Assembly: GCF_947623445.1 (NCBI RefSeq)
Contig: NC_135244.1
Location: forward strand, 2,046,001 to 2,110,000
Length of the DNA: 64,000 nucleotides
Direction: 5' to 3'
Origin: Clavelina lepadiformis
Lineage: Eukaryota > Chordata > Ascidiacea > Aplousobranchia > Clavelinidae
Of the stretch, positions 1 to 25,198 are shown in pieces (position 1 is the stretch's first letter; each line of letters opens with the position of its first letter). The notes under the pieces were generated by a model. That model searched no databases. It was not told where the DNA came from and worked only from the letters and a program-made list of their open reading frames with translations. The translations under genes were made by a program, and so were the position numbers.

Positions 1-927
1 CGTTTTTTGTGGAGTTTAATTTCTTGTTGGATGACAACTTTACTCATGATCAAGGAGCGGGAAAAGGAAGAGCGGGAGAGATCAGACAAGAAGAGGAGGT
101 GAGATTTTATACTAGTTTTATGTAGTTTGCTCGGTTTAGTGAAATGTGTCGGGTTTCTAGAAGAAAGTTATGGGGTTAGGAATAATTTGGACCCTGTTTT
201 CCATGGCATTGTGTGCCAGTTATTCCCCAGCCAAGTCTTTCAATTCAGCATTTAAGTTAATAAATTAAACTTCATCTACCGGTAAATTAAGAATGCCGGA
301 CTTTTGCTGTTGATTACTCAAATCATTTGTAAGTAAACTGAGATTTTTGGGTCCTGTCAACACACTGAGAGCCGCTTCAAATTCTGCCAAGACCAACAAG
401 TCTACGATCTATGGATTCTATAAATCTAACTCTGCATTACTCTTGCTGGTAGCATTTACAGAGTGCAGGACACCAGCAGTGATCAATCAAGCTCAGGAGG
501 GGAATCTTCTCGAAAGAAACGACGGAAGAAAGCTCGGGACAGTGGAGGTTTGGAACCTTGAAGCCTGGTTTGAAACCTGGTTCACAAGATATCGGCTATT
601 ACAATGCCGAGTTGTGGTAATCTCTCGCTTATTTAGGTTTAGTTGCTTATGAGTCCGATGATTCGAGTGATTCAACGAGAAGATACCGCGGACATTCATC
701 AAAGAAGAAAAAGTCACGAGGAAGATCGAGGTAAACAAATCCTTCGCACTGGAAGAATCGATCTTTGCTAGATCTTGAGCGATTTTCTTTGATGTTGCAG
801 ATCGCGTTCGCGGGAAAGACACAGCCGTAGATCGCCTCACGAAAGGAAGCACTCCTCCAGGAGTCCGAAGCGTTCTAAACGTTCCCGATCGCGAGAACGA
901 AAGAAGAAAAGGAAAAGCAGGCATTAA
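1..927 (+). CDS. RS-domain (Arg/Ser-rich) nuclear protein, 3' end only
   Basis: Four exons are phase-consistent: up to 98 (KEREKEERERSDKKR), 462-547, 643-730 and 801-927, with stop TAA at 925-927. All introns are GT-AG. The product is highly charged: a Lys/Arg/Glu stretch, a Ser/Asp patch (SYESDDSSDS-like), then an RS/RSRE-rich tail ending KKKRKSRH. RS tails of this kind are typical of splicing factors and spliceosome-associated proteins, which use them for protein contacts in nuclear speckles. No RRM or other folded domain lies inside the window, because the gene starts upstream. I therefore cannot say which RS protein it is. An AATAAA at 1161-1166 is a fitting 3' end. The neighbour on the minus strand is convergent. 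Confidence 0.75.
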
Positions 928-1570
928 TCTCTGGGCAATACCCGAACTCGAGAGTTGTTTATCGAATATAAGTTGATTGTCAAATAATGACAAGTACCCA
1001 CGACCGGCTGTTGAAAAAGATAAAGACTATCTGAAAACGATCACTCCAACTCCAACGATGATTCGATATAATTGGAAGTGGTTAATATAGGCTATAATAA
1101 TCAATGAGTTCTAATTGTTGCATGCACAGCGTATGCACTTTGGTCTGCCAACGATTTGTAAATAAAAGTCGCTCCTGTTAATTTTAGTTTTCATGATTAT
1201 AAAATTTCTTTGTATTTATGACCTCTCATACAAGTAGCACAATCACCCATGATGAAACATTACAACACAGCACAAATGGAAACATTTTCGTTGAACACTT
1301 TGGCATCACAGTGGATGATAAATCACAGTATTGAAAGCAACCGCATGAGGAATGAACATGAAATGTAAAAAAGCAATACTTTGTATCAGGTCAAATTGTG
1401 CTGAAATTCGTAACACACCTGACGTGCTTAAACAAACAATATTAAGGTAAACAACAAAAACATGAGGAACTACTTTTGACTAAATCGCATCATGTCAAAG
1501 CTTAAATGTTTTGAGAGAAGAATAGGCTACAATAGTGCTAGATCTTATCTCGAAGCAATTTTGCAAAACG
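928..1570. other. Convergent 3' intergenic region
   Basis: No coding signal on either strand. It holds the 3' UTR of the RS-domain gene up to the poly(A) signal at 1161-1166 and the presumed 3' UTR of the convergent LRR gene, whose stop is at 1571. Confidence 0.6.
1161..1166 (+). terminator. Poly(A) signal AATAAA of the RS-domain gene
   Basis: Canonical AATAAA 234 nt after the stop codon, followed by a T-rich stretch. Confidence 0.6.
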
Positions 1571-4500
1571 TTAGAGTCGTTTTGTTGACGGAGATTGGAC
1601 GCCCTGACGCGAGTGGAGTTTCCCTGACAACTGTTTCACTTGATCAAGCGTTGAAAATCGTGGCCGATTCCACACCAGCGATCCTCCAAGGGAAGACGCC
1701 TGGACATTTTGCCCCGTCTCGTGGCTTCTCCTATAGCAAGTGTGTGGGAGGCGAGAAAATGGCTTCACTGGACGCGATGGCAAGTTATGAAGCGCCACAA
1801 CACTGGCAGGAGTCACGCTAGGAGAGAGATAATGGCACGTCATACGTTTGGTTGTTATAGTTACTGTTTGGGTAACCTTTACACACCTGATCATCAACTC
1901 AAACAAAATGACCACAACTAACCTTTTCGGCGTTTGTGGCTTGCTCACTTTTTGTGGCAAGAGACTGACCCCTTCCAAGTAACCAGGCAACCTGGGGGAG
2001 GTAATTAATTGTCGGGACTCAAAATTTTCCTGGTGAATATTCCGTCCGTCAGCCAGCCAATTACTTGCAAGATGAGTACTTCCTATACATGCAAGACGCA
2101 ATAATCAACAAACCATACGTCTTGCTAGACTGGATGATATGTTTGCTGGAGAAAGTTGATGTCATGTCAACCAGAAACACAGCCATTCTGGAAGTGGAGT
2201 TGTACCTTTCAAAACGCGACTCCTAGCTGTATCCGGAGACGTGACATTTTTCCGACTTGAGTTGATTTTATCCACATCGAGTTTCCTATTGGAAATCAGC
2301 GGAGAAGTTGGAAAAAGAGGCGACACAGAACGTTTAAGATCAATGGAAAGTTGGTCAGGTGAAGTGGGTCTCTGTGGTGGGGGCCGCCTCATACCCCGCC
2401 TAAACTTCACTGCTGAAAATTATTTTATTAAGTCTTCTGATCGTAGATAAAGTTTCTCCACCTTAAAGGTTTTCCATATTTATGTACAATGGTCCTTGAA
2501 CTTTCCGGCTACTCGGACTCAGATAGATTTAATCTTGCCGGAACAGCGCGTTATGAGAAATGAAAATCACGCGTGGTATAAGATTTTTATGTTATACCTT
2601 TCATTTTACTTTTAGTTGTTTTCTTATCGACAACAAATCCTACATGAGGAGTCATTTCATCCGGATCATTGACGATGTCCACAAATCCAACTGATCCCGA
2701 AGAAGCGGATGACCTCCACGCTTCCGTTCTTCGAAGTTGGAAAGATGACGCACTCCCCGGCCGGGAATCGTCCCGCTCGTCCACACCTTCATGAAACATG
2801 ACGTGTTTTTGCCTGCGCACAACCGCACTCAGTGGCCGCGATTTCCTTGAAAATATTTTAAATTGACAAAATGAAAAAGTTTTCCCCTTTCGCCTTGAAG
2901 AGTGCTGTTTAAAGACGTTCTTACTCTTCTTCGGGTTTAATATGCTTTGGTATTCGGGCACTTTGCACTCTGCGCCGAACGTTATGTTCAGCCTGCAAAT
3001 TTTCTAAAGTCTTTCCATCACTTTCCTGACCATTTTCAACAGCACTGTCTACTATTTGCTTCTCTTCAGTTGATTCATGTTGATTTTGAAATTCTACATC
3101 ACGAAAAAAAATTGATCGTGGTTAACTATAACAGCCTGAATATTTTTGCACAAATCTTTCTAGGACGGGGAAGTTGTAAACCTTTATGAAGATCATTGCC
3201 CATATCCAATGTGCTCTCATCTTCCTCATCAACTTCAACATCACGAGCTCCAGTTTCCACCTTAGTCTCATCCGATCCAGCATTCACCTGGAGACCAGGG
3301 TTAGATTCATCATCACAGTTGGTTCCTCCTCGATTGGGATCATTCTCATCGATGCTTGCCGTGTCAAGGCTCGGCATTGGGATGCTCACGAGAGGAGGAG
3401 AAGAATAAATCGCTTGAGCAACAGCTCTTTCATCTCGGTTTTGCTGATCCGGTGATAAACTAAAACAACATAGTTTTAGAACACACAAAGTTTATATCTT
3501 GGCGCATGCAGGAAATTTTCATGGGAAGGGTTCTGCAATGTCCTTTCACACATTTCATGATAGTTGCAGAACTTTTTTACAAAATGCCAACGAAAGGGAA
3601 TGGTTTTAACGCCAAAATCCTCCCCTTGTTAACACCAATGGTCGATTTACATTTGTTTGACAAAAATCTATTTTATATCTTGCTATTTTTAAGGCATCTT
3701 TTACCTTTCAATGTCCGGTAACTGCTCGTCTGGTGGTTGATTTTTATCTTCCTCTCTTTTACTTTCTGTTGCCACTTCCATGTCTCTGGTTAAACTCTCC
3801 ATATCTCCATCTAGTGAGTTAGGATGCAGCTTGTCCCACCTCTCACCCAAAACAGTGGCATTCTGGTAATGTTGATCATGAAACAGATGCGAAGGAATTC
3901 CGTGGTAAACACGATGTTGGAATCCCTCTCCGTAAGATGCATCCTCCCCAATGACCATGTCATCTCCGTGACGTAAGCTCTCGGTGAGAAAAGTTTGTTG
4001 TCCCGGCTCCTTCTCAGCTTCTCGCATGTCAAGTGATTCTGAAGAGAGCATTTCAGCTTGGAAAGCGGCTTTGGACAGAGAAAGGTCCATTTTCTCACAG
4101 AAGAGAGCGGATAGTGGTCTCTGAGGCTTCGATTCCGCTACCAGGTGAAGTTGATCTTGGGAAGTGAAAAGTTTATTGTTACTTGTGTCGTCCGTCATCA
4201 GCATGATTGATCCGGATGTTGGACAACCAGCTGTTCTTGGCGGAGAAACTTCCCGCTTCTTTCTTTCGCCATGAGGACTTCTAGGTGGAGACAAAACAAA
4301 CACCATTTTATCTACACAGTTCCATGCCAATCACAACCACAAAGAAATGACACCGCAGAGTGCAAAACAAAGTGACTTTGCATAAAATGAAACGCTACTC
4401 TGAATGATCGAGATAGTCGACTGTGATCAAAGTTCCGACCTAAATGAACTTGCAGTGGATGGAATCGCCACCAGTGCCACGGCGCCATTTGGTTTTGAAA

Positions 4501-7500
4501 TTCTGTCCGGAGTATAATCTATAGCCTGCCTTGCTGTTGAGTAATTTGAAGGTGTAGTTTGCAATGTTTCGTCTGAGGAAGAGTCTAAAACAGACAACAT
4601 TTTTATCAAAGATGCAAACATAAAAACTTCTAAGAAAATTAGGGAAAAATTGGACGACTATCCTGAAACCAAGTTTTCAAACTGACCAGTAATGTCAATG
4701 GTGCTCTTTGAATGAAGAGTTATCCTGTCACCAACTGCTCCTTGTGGCTTCCAGCTGCCGATTCGTCGGTCGTATTCCAACTTACTGACATCAACATAAC
4801 AATAATGCTTCTCTAGGTCTCTGACTTGGACAGTTATTGACCCATTAGCAGCTGAAGCAAATTTAACAGTTAATTTATATTTAATTCGTTTTGTGTGATA
4901 ACTTGCCGCATTACAAGTCAATTTTAAAGACATCATCATATTCAGTTAAGTTTTGAGAACTCTTTCATTTCGAACCTGGAACTCCGTCCATTTGCACGAG
5001 AGCAACGTGTGGTTCAGGAAGGGCGATCACTTTGGCGCTGTTCTGCGCTCCGAGAAGAATTCTGCTGCCCAGCTCAATATGCTGAGTCTGCCGGCTCGTA
5101 GTTATTGCAGACATTTGACGACTGTTGTGATGAAAAAAGTTGTCATAAAAAAAACTAAGTCAGTGGCAGTTTGGATTAAATTTCAGGCAGAGAGGAAGTA
5201 GCCTACCAGGCAATGGCTAAACTGAGGACTTATGCAGAAAGGCTCGTCACATCACAAGTGAAACAAATTCTTTAAAAATAAATAAAAGAAAATAGAAAAA
5301 TGTTTAAGTGTTTAAAAGTTCGTTACGTGTGAAATTGGGAAGAGCGATAATACATTGGGCTGCAATAAAATATTAGTCAAAACAATGTAACTTAATTAAT
5401 TAAATTTCGATTTTCAATAATATTTTGATTGGTTGCGGCAATAGTGACGGAATAATGAATATTTCCGCAACCATGAGCATGTGTTTTGACAAAATCACCT
5501 TCGCCCTGAGGTCAAATGTTCCCCGGATCTGAGAATGGCCGATTTCGGTCTTCTCGGATATGCAGATGAAGTGTTGAGAATGAAGCGTGCTTGTGTCGTA
5601 TTTGAGCTTATTCGGCCGACCTCCAGGGCCTGGTATTCAGAATCCGACTAAAAATATTAAAACAGATGTTTAAAAAAGTAATCAGAAACCAATTGGATGG
5701 AGAACTTTGTTTCTAAAGAAATTTCTAAAAATACATTTAATTTGTAATCATTGAAGTTCGATATGTGTCAATTACTGTAATTTCTTTAAATAAGCAAAAA
5801 ACTTATTTAAATAACTATAAAATAAATATAAAAATATATTTTTTTAAATAACAAAATGTTGGGGTGCGATTGAAATCTATTTCGAAGAAAAATTTCTTAC
5901 TTCCGCTCCCATGAAGGAGTCTCGCGTCTTTGATGAATTGATTGCTGCAAGTTCGATTCTGGTGATCACGCTTTTGCAGATTTCTCGATATAGTAAGTCA
6001 ACATCACCCTGTTTAATCATATCTGTTTGTTTTTAATTACAAAAAATTACCATTAAAAGATACAAAGGTTAGTTTAGTTAATAGACGAAGTTAAAAATGT
6101 GCATGACAGGAGCAACTACTTGTTTTGATTTGATTGCTATTACAATAAGTCACAAAAATTTACCAACCTAACTACTTAAAAAGGAGAAAAAACTTTCCAT
6201 AAAATAACACAAATACCAACCCCATGAAGAGCTAGTTCCATCGAGAGTTGGGCCAGTTTGGGCGCAAGTCTGTTGTCGCCGGTGGCAACCCTTAGGATGT
6301 CACAAACGCTGTTGTTACTCTGAGCGATTAGATGATAAAATGATGGGACTACACTCAGGAGAAGAACAAGTTCTGATGCCAGGAGACCTTGATGCGCCTT
6401 CCATTCCAGTTTGCTCCCTTTCGGTGAAAGATAAAATCTGCTTGCACTGGAATGTCTGAGAAAACAAATGATAACGATGTAATAAGAAACAAAGTAGGAA
6501 TATTTTTATTGATAGTGATGTAATAATGAGAATTCAAAGGGCTTACCTGTAACTGGCTGGCGCTGTTTGTGGTCGTTTAAACTGATTTTTATCTGGAATT
6601 TTGTGCCAACCTGAAAAAAGTTACAAGCACTCAAGGTACAACCGCGGCCAAGAATGAATATATTGGTTGCAATTGTTTACCATCAGTAATTTTACTGGAA
6701 ACACAACAAAAATGCAACAATTAATTGCAGATGAAGATTTTGATGACAATAATATCCCATAATAATATTTCTACATAGTAAGATATCTTACTTGAAAGTC
6801 TGTTCTTCTTCCTGTGGTCACGGCTAACTTTCCTCACTAGGTGCAGGACGGAGTGATAAAGGCAAAGATACAACCTGTCATAGAGGCCACCCGATGTGAA
6901 GTTACTGCTCGTCGGTTTTTCGACGTCACGCTCGAGTTTGCACGCGCTGACCAGCAGACTGACCACTTCTGTTCTTGAGGCAGGGTCAAGGGTAAACAGC
7001 TGTCGGGTGTCAACATTAAACCTAGAAAAGAAATGTTTTTAGATCTAAACAACAAGCTAAAACAAGTCATAAGCAAGAAGTCACGGATCACAAGAAGTTA
7101 TGTTCTTTTAGAAACGTTTCCCACATGGGGTTGAAGCTGGCCACATCCAGCGTCTGTTCAATCAACATCTCTGGCAAGTTGAATTCAAGTGAGGCAACAA
7201 GAAGTAGCAGAAGCATGTTACACTTCTCTTTGTCTTCATGTCTTTAAAATAGTTACTTGTAAGTTTTAACCAGTGATTGCGGAATGTTGTTTGTAACATT
7301 GTAACGAATTTGACGAATTCTGTTTCATGTAAAATTATTGTGCAACTTCAAAACTGACCGTTGTTGTAAAATTTGCTTTAGAGCATTTTCACTCAGGCAG
7401 CGTCGAACTGCGCGCTTGAATGAGTGCTCTTTGATCTTGATGTCTTCCTGTAAATTCTCGGCAAGAAATTCTAATCGTCTTTTGTCTGTATCTGCAAATA

Positions 7501-9194
7501 TAAACTTATCAAGATTTTCTAAAAGTTATTTCCAATTAGATCTTTTTGGAAGAAAAAAAACAACAGAAATTTAACATAAATAATTAGCACAGATAACTTT
7601 TCTTACTGCTGTTATGAGGTTCATTTATTGGAAAATTTGCAGTGAAGTGACATGTACGGATTCCATGAATGTGGCCACACTGCTCTGTCCTTGAGTTGAG
7701 AATTGATTTATCATTCAATTTGTGCCTCTGCGAAATTTAATAAAAATAATGAGGCTCAAAAGCAACCTCTTTTTTAAGCAGCAGTTGGAGTCAGTCAGCA
7801 AGAACGGTTCTTATCATACGTGATTGTTTAATTATGACATCACTTACAACTGGTCGATTTGAAAGTGCTGAGTCATGGTAGAATTGGCTGACTTGAAGTC
7901 GTTCTGCTGATGTAATCAGTCGTCCATCCAACATCCACACAAGAGGCAGGCAATCAATTACATGCAATCTGTAGTAGGTGTCCTGTAACAAAGCAAGGGC
8001 GACACATTTTACAAACACTGCATCAATGGCCAACATCCATTATATATTACAATTTTGTTTGAAGATAGGTCTACAAAATAAAATACTGCAATAAAAGCTA
8101 CGGCAACTTTTTAATGCATACTATGGAATTTCCAACTAGAGAAAAAGGAAACAAGTATTTATCAAAACTATAACGAAAATTGTGCTCTTTTTCCAAGTAA
8201 GAATAACACAGGGAATTAAATGAATATTCAGAGATATTTTTGAAGTTTACTTTTTCAAGGTCCTCATTTGCGTGCAGGCGCAGATCAAGAATGTGAATGT
8301 GACGTAACCTTGCAAGTTCATTCCATGTTAAGAAGTTGTTTGATAAGTCCAAGGTACCAATGGCAAAGAATTGAGAAAATCCAGTGAGGCATCTCATCTA
8401 CAAACACATGTGTTTTATCTTTTTGTGAACTACTATAGTTTTAAATATGTATACAGCAATCATTATTTCTTGTTATATTGCTGAATATTATGGAACGAAG
8501 CAGACAAGAACCTGATTGTTTGCCAAATTAATTCTCCATAAATTTTTACAACATTCGAAGTTCTCAAATTCTTCGAGACAGTTTCTGCTCATATCCAGGC
8601 TCTCTAGAATCGGACAACTTTCCAATCCTTCGACCGCGCCTTTTGTTGCAAATATTTGTATATATAATATTAAAAACATTTTTACTTTCGAAGATAATAA
8701 ATAAAAGATATGAGTAATACTGGCTGCAATTTTTAGAATTTAAAAGTGGGTGTAACCCTGAAGAAACCCTTTGTAACCATTTGTAGAAAACTTCCGAGGT
8801 AATGATACAAAATACAGTATGAAAGAATTTGGACACCACCAAAAATCATTCACCAGTATATTATACTATATACCAGGAGCTACTAGCTTCCCTCGATCAT
8901 CACCCATCATCACTTTGTGTGCAACTATCACAGTAACCTCAAGTGCCAAAGTTTTATTTTTTACGCAAAGACTTTGTCAAATTTGTTAACATTAAATCAG
9001 TAATTCTATTGGTTGAAATTTAATGTGAAACGTTGATGAGTTGATGTTTTTCTTAAAGAATGTATTGCAATACTGTATGGTAACATGGTATTGCTGGTGT
9101 GATATTGGATGCAGTAAAGTTGTGCATACCTATTCCTAAGCCACATATGTCCAGATACTTTGCCTTGGACAAGTTTCCACGAACTCTGTGACAT
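1571..9194 (-). CDS. Large leucine-rich-repeat protein with long disordered tail and RPx[S/T]A motifs
   Basis: About 20 exons join in phase on the minus strand: 8512-8639, 8251-8397, 7848-7982, 7607-7727, 7359-7491, 7092-7241, 6792-7021, 6547-6610, 6217-6455, 5901-6022, 5499-5647, 4976-5121, 4687-4851, 4440-4584, 3705-4280, 3182-3459, 2925-3093, 2598-2845, 2206-2412, 1992-2082 and 1571-1817 (TAA). The likely first coding exon is 9130-9194 (ATG at 9192-9194, MSQSSWKLV). It leaves phase 2 whereas the next exon enters in phase 1, so at least one exon in 8640-9129 is missing from this model. Product about 1,320 residues. The N-terminus carries LRR units (ILESLDMSRNCLEEF, IGTLDLSNNFLTW, HIHILDLRL) and an LRR-cap-like segment (LPLVWMLDGRLITSAERL). 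A helical middle region and a small beta-rich region (GSRILLGAQ...HVALVQMDG) follow. The C-terminal 700 residues are acidic, Ser/Thr-rich and probably disordered. I do not recognise the orthologue. The RPQTA, RPKSA and RPLSA (twice) motifs resemble those of ciliary and microtubule proteins, but that is only suggestive. Confidence 0.7.
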
Positions 9195-11490
9195 AGAATC
9201 TAAAAAAAACAACTTGAGCATGAAAATGTCTCGCAACAAAAATATAGAGAAGGCAAAACACCAAGTGAAAATACCAAGACTAAATCACAGAATGTTAAAA
9301 AGTGATGCGATTACAAAATATCCGACTTTAACGTAATTACATTATAATGTTAAAAGTAAAACCAAGAATACATTGTGCTGACAAATATAAGCTACTTTAG
9401 GATATATAAAGCAATACATTTTAGCAGCTTTGTAAAATTTATTAAACTTCTTTTTTCAAAAATCAAAAACTTTTTTCTTTGTTTATGCTTCCACTAATAT
9501 ATGCCAAATATCGCATCAACATCATTCATAATGATAACCAATTTCATCGGCACCGTAATTTAATACATTCTGTAATTCCTCATTTTCCAATACTTAAGAT
9601 ATTAGCATCGGCCGAAATGAAATAGCCCACCGAGTTTCTGAAATCAGCCAAACCTACCTTGTTTGTAATCTTCATTCTGGTTTTTTCAAAATTAGTTCAG
9701 ATCTTTCTTCAGCCAACAACAATCATCTTTATAGGATCTTCATCCAATGAAACCTGTACAGTGTTCACAGCATTAGGATGCGGTAAGTTTTCAGGCAATA
9801 GGCACAGTAAGTGACATAACAAATACTGCTAGAATAGAATGTAACGAGTTACCAGGTCTGGTAAGAAAGTTCTGAAAATGTCTTACAAAAATCACTGACC
9901 TAGTTGTATATTACAAACTATAGATATGCACCTTACCTGATTTTAGAAAGTATATTTATTACTCGGATAATATGCTAATTTAAGCATCTCCAAGCCTACT
10001 TGCAATATATTTCGATTTTCCCGTAGTTATTAGGCCTACATTCTGACTTTTGATAGACAAGTCTTATCCTCGAAAGCGTCCCCTGGTTAGCAACGCATTA
10101 TCAGTCACTCCATCGATAAGAAAAATTAGAAAATTTTAGGGTTGACACAAATCATGCATGAAATGTCGGCATTTTGTGACCAAGTTTAATGCAAAAACTT
10201 TCAAATGGCAAAATTCTCTCAGGGAATTTTTGAAAACTATGCAGGAAATATGACTGTTGATTTATGAATGCTAAGCAATTAAGTAATCAGATATGCAAGT
10301 ATTAATCGGTAGCAGCATTCTATGCTTTATTGTATATATGAAAAATAGGTTAAATAAAATGAATAGAGTAAAATAAATTCTTTAATAATTTAATTTCACA
10401 TGATTTATACATATTTAAATTTGTTTTTTATTTATCATAAATTCAATTTTCAGCCATCTCATTTTGCCTTTAATTTTCACTCTATCCACTGAGGACACTG
10501 TGGGGTGGTATCTAAATAAACAAAAATGTTCAGATTGTTGGCGCAGGTCTGGTATTAGCAGCCGAAAGAATTGTCACGTCTTTTTGAAGTAATCTAAAAC
10601 CTGTAACCTCGCATTGAAAACACGGAATTTGATTAAGAAAACGGTGTTTGATAATTTATTTGTATTGTTATCGTTTCTTTGCCTGTCGTCTGAAAATTGT
10701 ACAATGGCACAGACGTAGTCAATGGCAAAATATAAGCAATAGCCTATGCCAAGTCCAATAACCAGGTCAAGTACACAATTGCACAACCAGATGACGCCAC
10801 AATTGGAGTAGGTGGAGTCTAGTATATAAAGGCATCCTTAGGTTGTGCGCTTTAATACTAGACCCCAATAACCATAACAAAAATCAAGACCCAGCAGTAG
10901 CTTATGTTTTTTTGGTTTAAAAGCCGGAAGTATTTCTCGTCAACTTGTCCTTTCATGATGCCATCATGTGAGATTTTGATGAAGTTTTGTACAATGAAAG
11001 TTCAAGTCTCGGGATTTCGCAGGTCGCAAGATTTCGAAGATCTACAGGTGCCAAAAAAGTTGATACTGCGCTCTTCTTTTTCCTTGAAAGTAGACAAAGA
11101 AACACAATAAAGCAAAAGTAAATGTCTCTTTTTGTTTAAACATCGCACTTTCCCCTATAAGTTGTCATTTGGCTGTGGCTAGCACAGTATTGAAAAATTT
11201 TGAAAGTTCAGTTATCACGTTTTAAACTCACTTTGGAGTTTATTAATGTTCACTAGTTTTAAACATACTTTTACTGTAAAAATGAACCATCAATTAATGA
11301 CGTATAAATGGCACAGTCTTTCCAATGATAGTGAGAAAAAATGTTTATTCTTTTCGGTTAGTTTTCTCTCATTAATTCATACAGAGTAGTTTTTCAAGGG
11401 ACTAGGAAAATTCAAAATAAATTGTACACATGTTAAAAGTCAGTATTTCCGTTTTGGAAAATGCCTTTGTTGCTTGCTCAAGTTTAAGAA
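9195..11490. other. Intergenic region between divergent LRR gene and NEK9-like gene
   Basis: No coding signal that I trust. A short non-coding 5' exon of the LRR gene could end near 9650 (an AAG/gtaggt donor on the minus strand). The most notable structure is an inverted repeat around a TATA-like motif at 10814-10866. The rest is AT-rich and unremarkable. Confidence 0.5.
10814..10866 (+). promoter_or_regulatory. Inverted repeat enclosing a TATA-like box
   Basis: GTCTAGTAT at 10817-10825 pairs with ATACTAGAC at 10855-10863. The stem extends to 12 bp with one mismatch. The spacer of about 29 nt begins with TATAAAGG. It lies some 630 bp upstream of the NEK9-like start codon, so it could be a core promoter for a 5' exon. 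A chance palindrome is equally possible. Confidence 0.3.
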
Positions 11491-23658
<12,168 letters not shown>

Positions 23659-24240
23659 AATTTTCTAAGTTTCATCTTTTTTAGAAAGTTCCTTTCGTGT
23701 CTGAGTTTCTTTTCCTGCGGCATTTTTAATACTTGAGGTTCTTCGAAACGATAATACTGAGCTGGGGTAATATGATGTAACATGTACACTCTACTAGCGA
23801 TCATAAGATGGTTATATCATAGGGTCGCTAGGCTTCAAGCAGATACTGTGACTTGAGCACTGTTTGTGATATTTTTCGTGATCTTGGCCTTACAAATTAC
23901 GCCTTCATTTTTATACTCATTTTTCTTCATTTTTTCAATAAAAGGTGCTTTATAGTCAACTCTTTACCGTGTAAGTCTGATATTCTTTTGTTCCTTCTCG
24001 TTCTTTTTCTTCAAAAATCATTTTTTATAAAGTTTGATTTTAACTACTTTCAGAAGTTTCGGAGTTTTACTTCAGTTTTGTGCTGAAATTTTGTCTCTTC
24101 ATCTGGAAGTTCGTCATTTGTTTGTCGCAGTCAAACTGGAGGTTCTATTGCTCGTTGTGGCATTAATTTCTATGACATCACGGTGATGTCACTGTGAAAC
24201 TTGCACATTTTTACCTCAGTATTAATTGTAGTTTAAATGC

Positions 24241-24246
24241 AATAAA
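24241..24246 (+). terminator. Poly(A) signal candidate of the NEK9-like gene
   Basis: AATAAA about 580 nt after the stop. An alternative AATAAA at 23937-23942 is nearer to the stop codon. Confidence 0.4.
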
Positions 24247-25166
24247 ATATGCAACTATCAGCAGATTGTTTCATCACCATCAGTCACAGTAGCATTCATC
24301 ACATTGGGAAAATCCTAGGTACAGACTTCTATACTGATTTGAGACCATGGACCATATTGTACTGTAGGTTTCCCGTAAGATGCTCTGGCTGTGTAATAGA
24401 CTACTGAAATATTTTAAAAGTGCTGTTTTATTTGTGCTTTGAAATTTAAGGTAACTTTCACAAAAACCAAATTTTAGACTTTTTCAATCCTCGCTTTTAA
24501 ACACCCTTGCAGCCACAAGCGATTGTAAAGTCTATTATAGCACTCTGCCCTTCACATTAAAGTCTTTGTAACAATAATATAATTCTACATGAGCATTCAC
24601 AGAAGTCACAAACACCAACTGTATTTTGTTTATTCACATCTCAATATTAAAATGGTTTCAACAAAATTAAAAAAATACTTTTAAAATGAAATTTTCCTGT
24701 TATTGTCCATCATATCAACAACGTCTGATGGAACCGTACCCAATTTTTTTACTACATTACCACAGTGCAGTTTGGCAGAATTCATAGATTTCATTTTTTG
24801 ATATTTTATAGTAGCTGTATGCACAAAGCTCACAAACAAGCGCTTTGTTGAGTTTAATCGCTGTGATAAAGTTAAGGCGGTATGTTTTATAGCACATTAC
24901 ATTATTATTGCACAAATATAAACAAACAATCATGACCATTTGTGGCTGTGTGCTCTGCATGACACTGACAATACACTTCTTTGAAAAGAGCAAGACAAAT
25001 TTTACAAAACAACACTAAGCAAGGTTGACTCTCATCAGCAATGTGCTGTAAGTGATAAAAATATATAACAGCGAGCAGTAAACCAATGTCACTAAACTGA
25101 ACAAAATTCTTTGCAAAATTGTCAGAATTGCGCAAATTTTCAGAAGAGTTTTAGTGGAGTACAAAA

Positions 25167-25172
25167 TTTATT
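25167..25172 (-). terminator. BET1: Poly(A) signal candidate of BET1
   Basis: AATAAA on the minus strand, 27 nt past the TAA. This would give a very short 3' UTR; a second reverse AATAAA lies near 24628-24633. Confidence 0.35.
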
Positions 25173-25198
25173 ACACTTTGACAAAAGTGTAATGATTT

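Larger units (their letters stand above)
23659..25198. other. Convergent 3' region between NEK9-like gene and BET1
   Basis: AATAAA occurs on the plus strand at 23937-23942 and 24241-24246, either of which could end the NEK9-like transcript. A reverse AATAAA for BET1 lies at 25167-25172. No gene is seen. Confidence 0.55.

Noticed and set aside
1571-2101. A single 176-codon minus-strand gene
   Set aside because: The open frame only bridges two true exons of the LRR gene (1571-1817 and 1992-2082) across their intron; splice sites and phases fit the larger gene.
10574-10786. Minus-strand frame with a membrane-like segment
   Set aside because: It begins at TTG rather than ATG, has no splice context or family match, and lies in AT-rich DNA.
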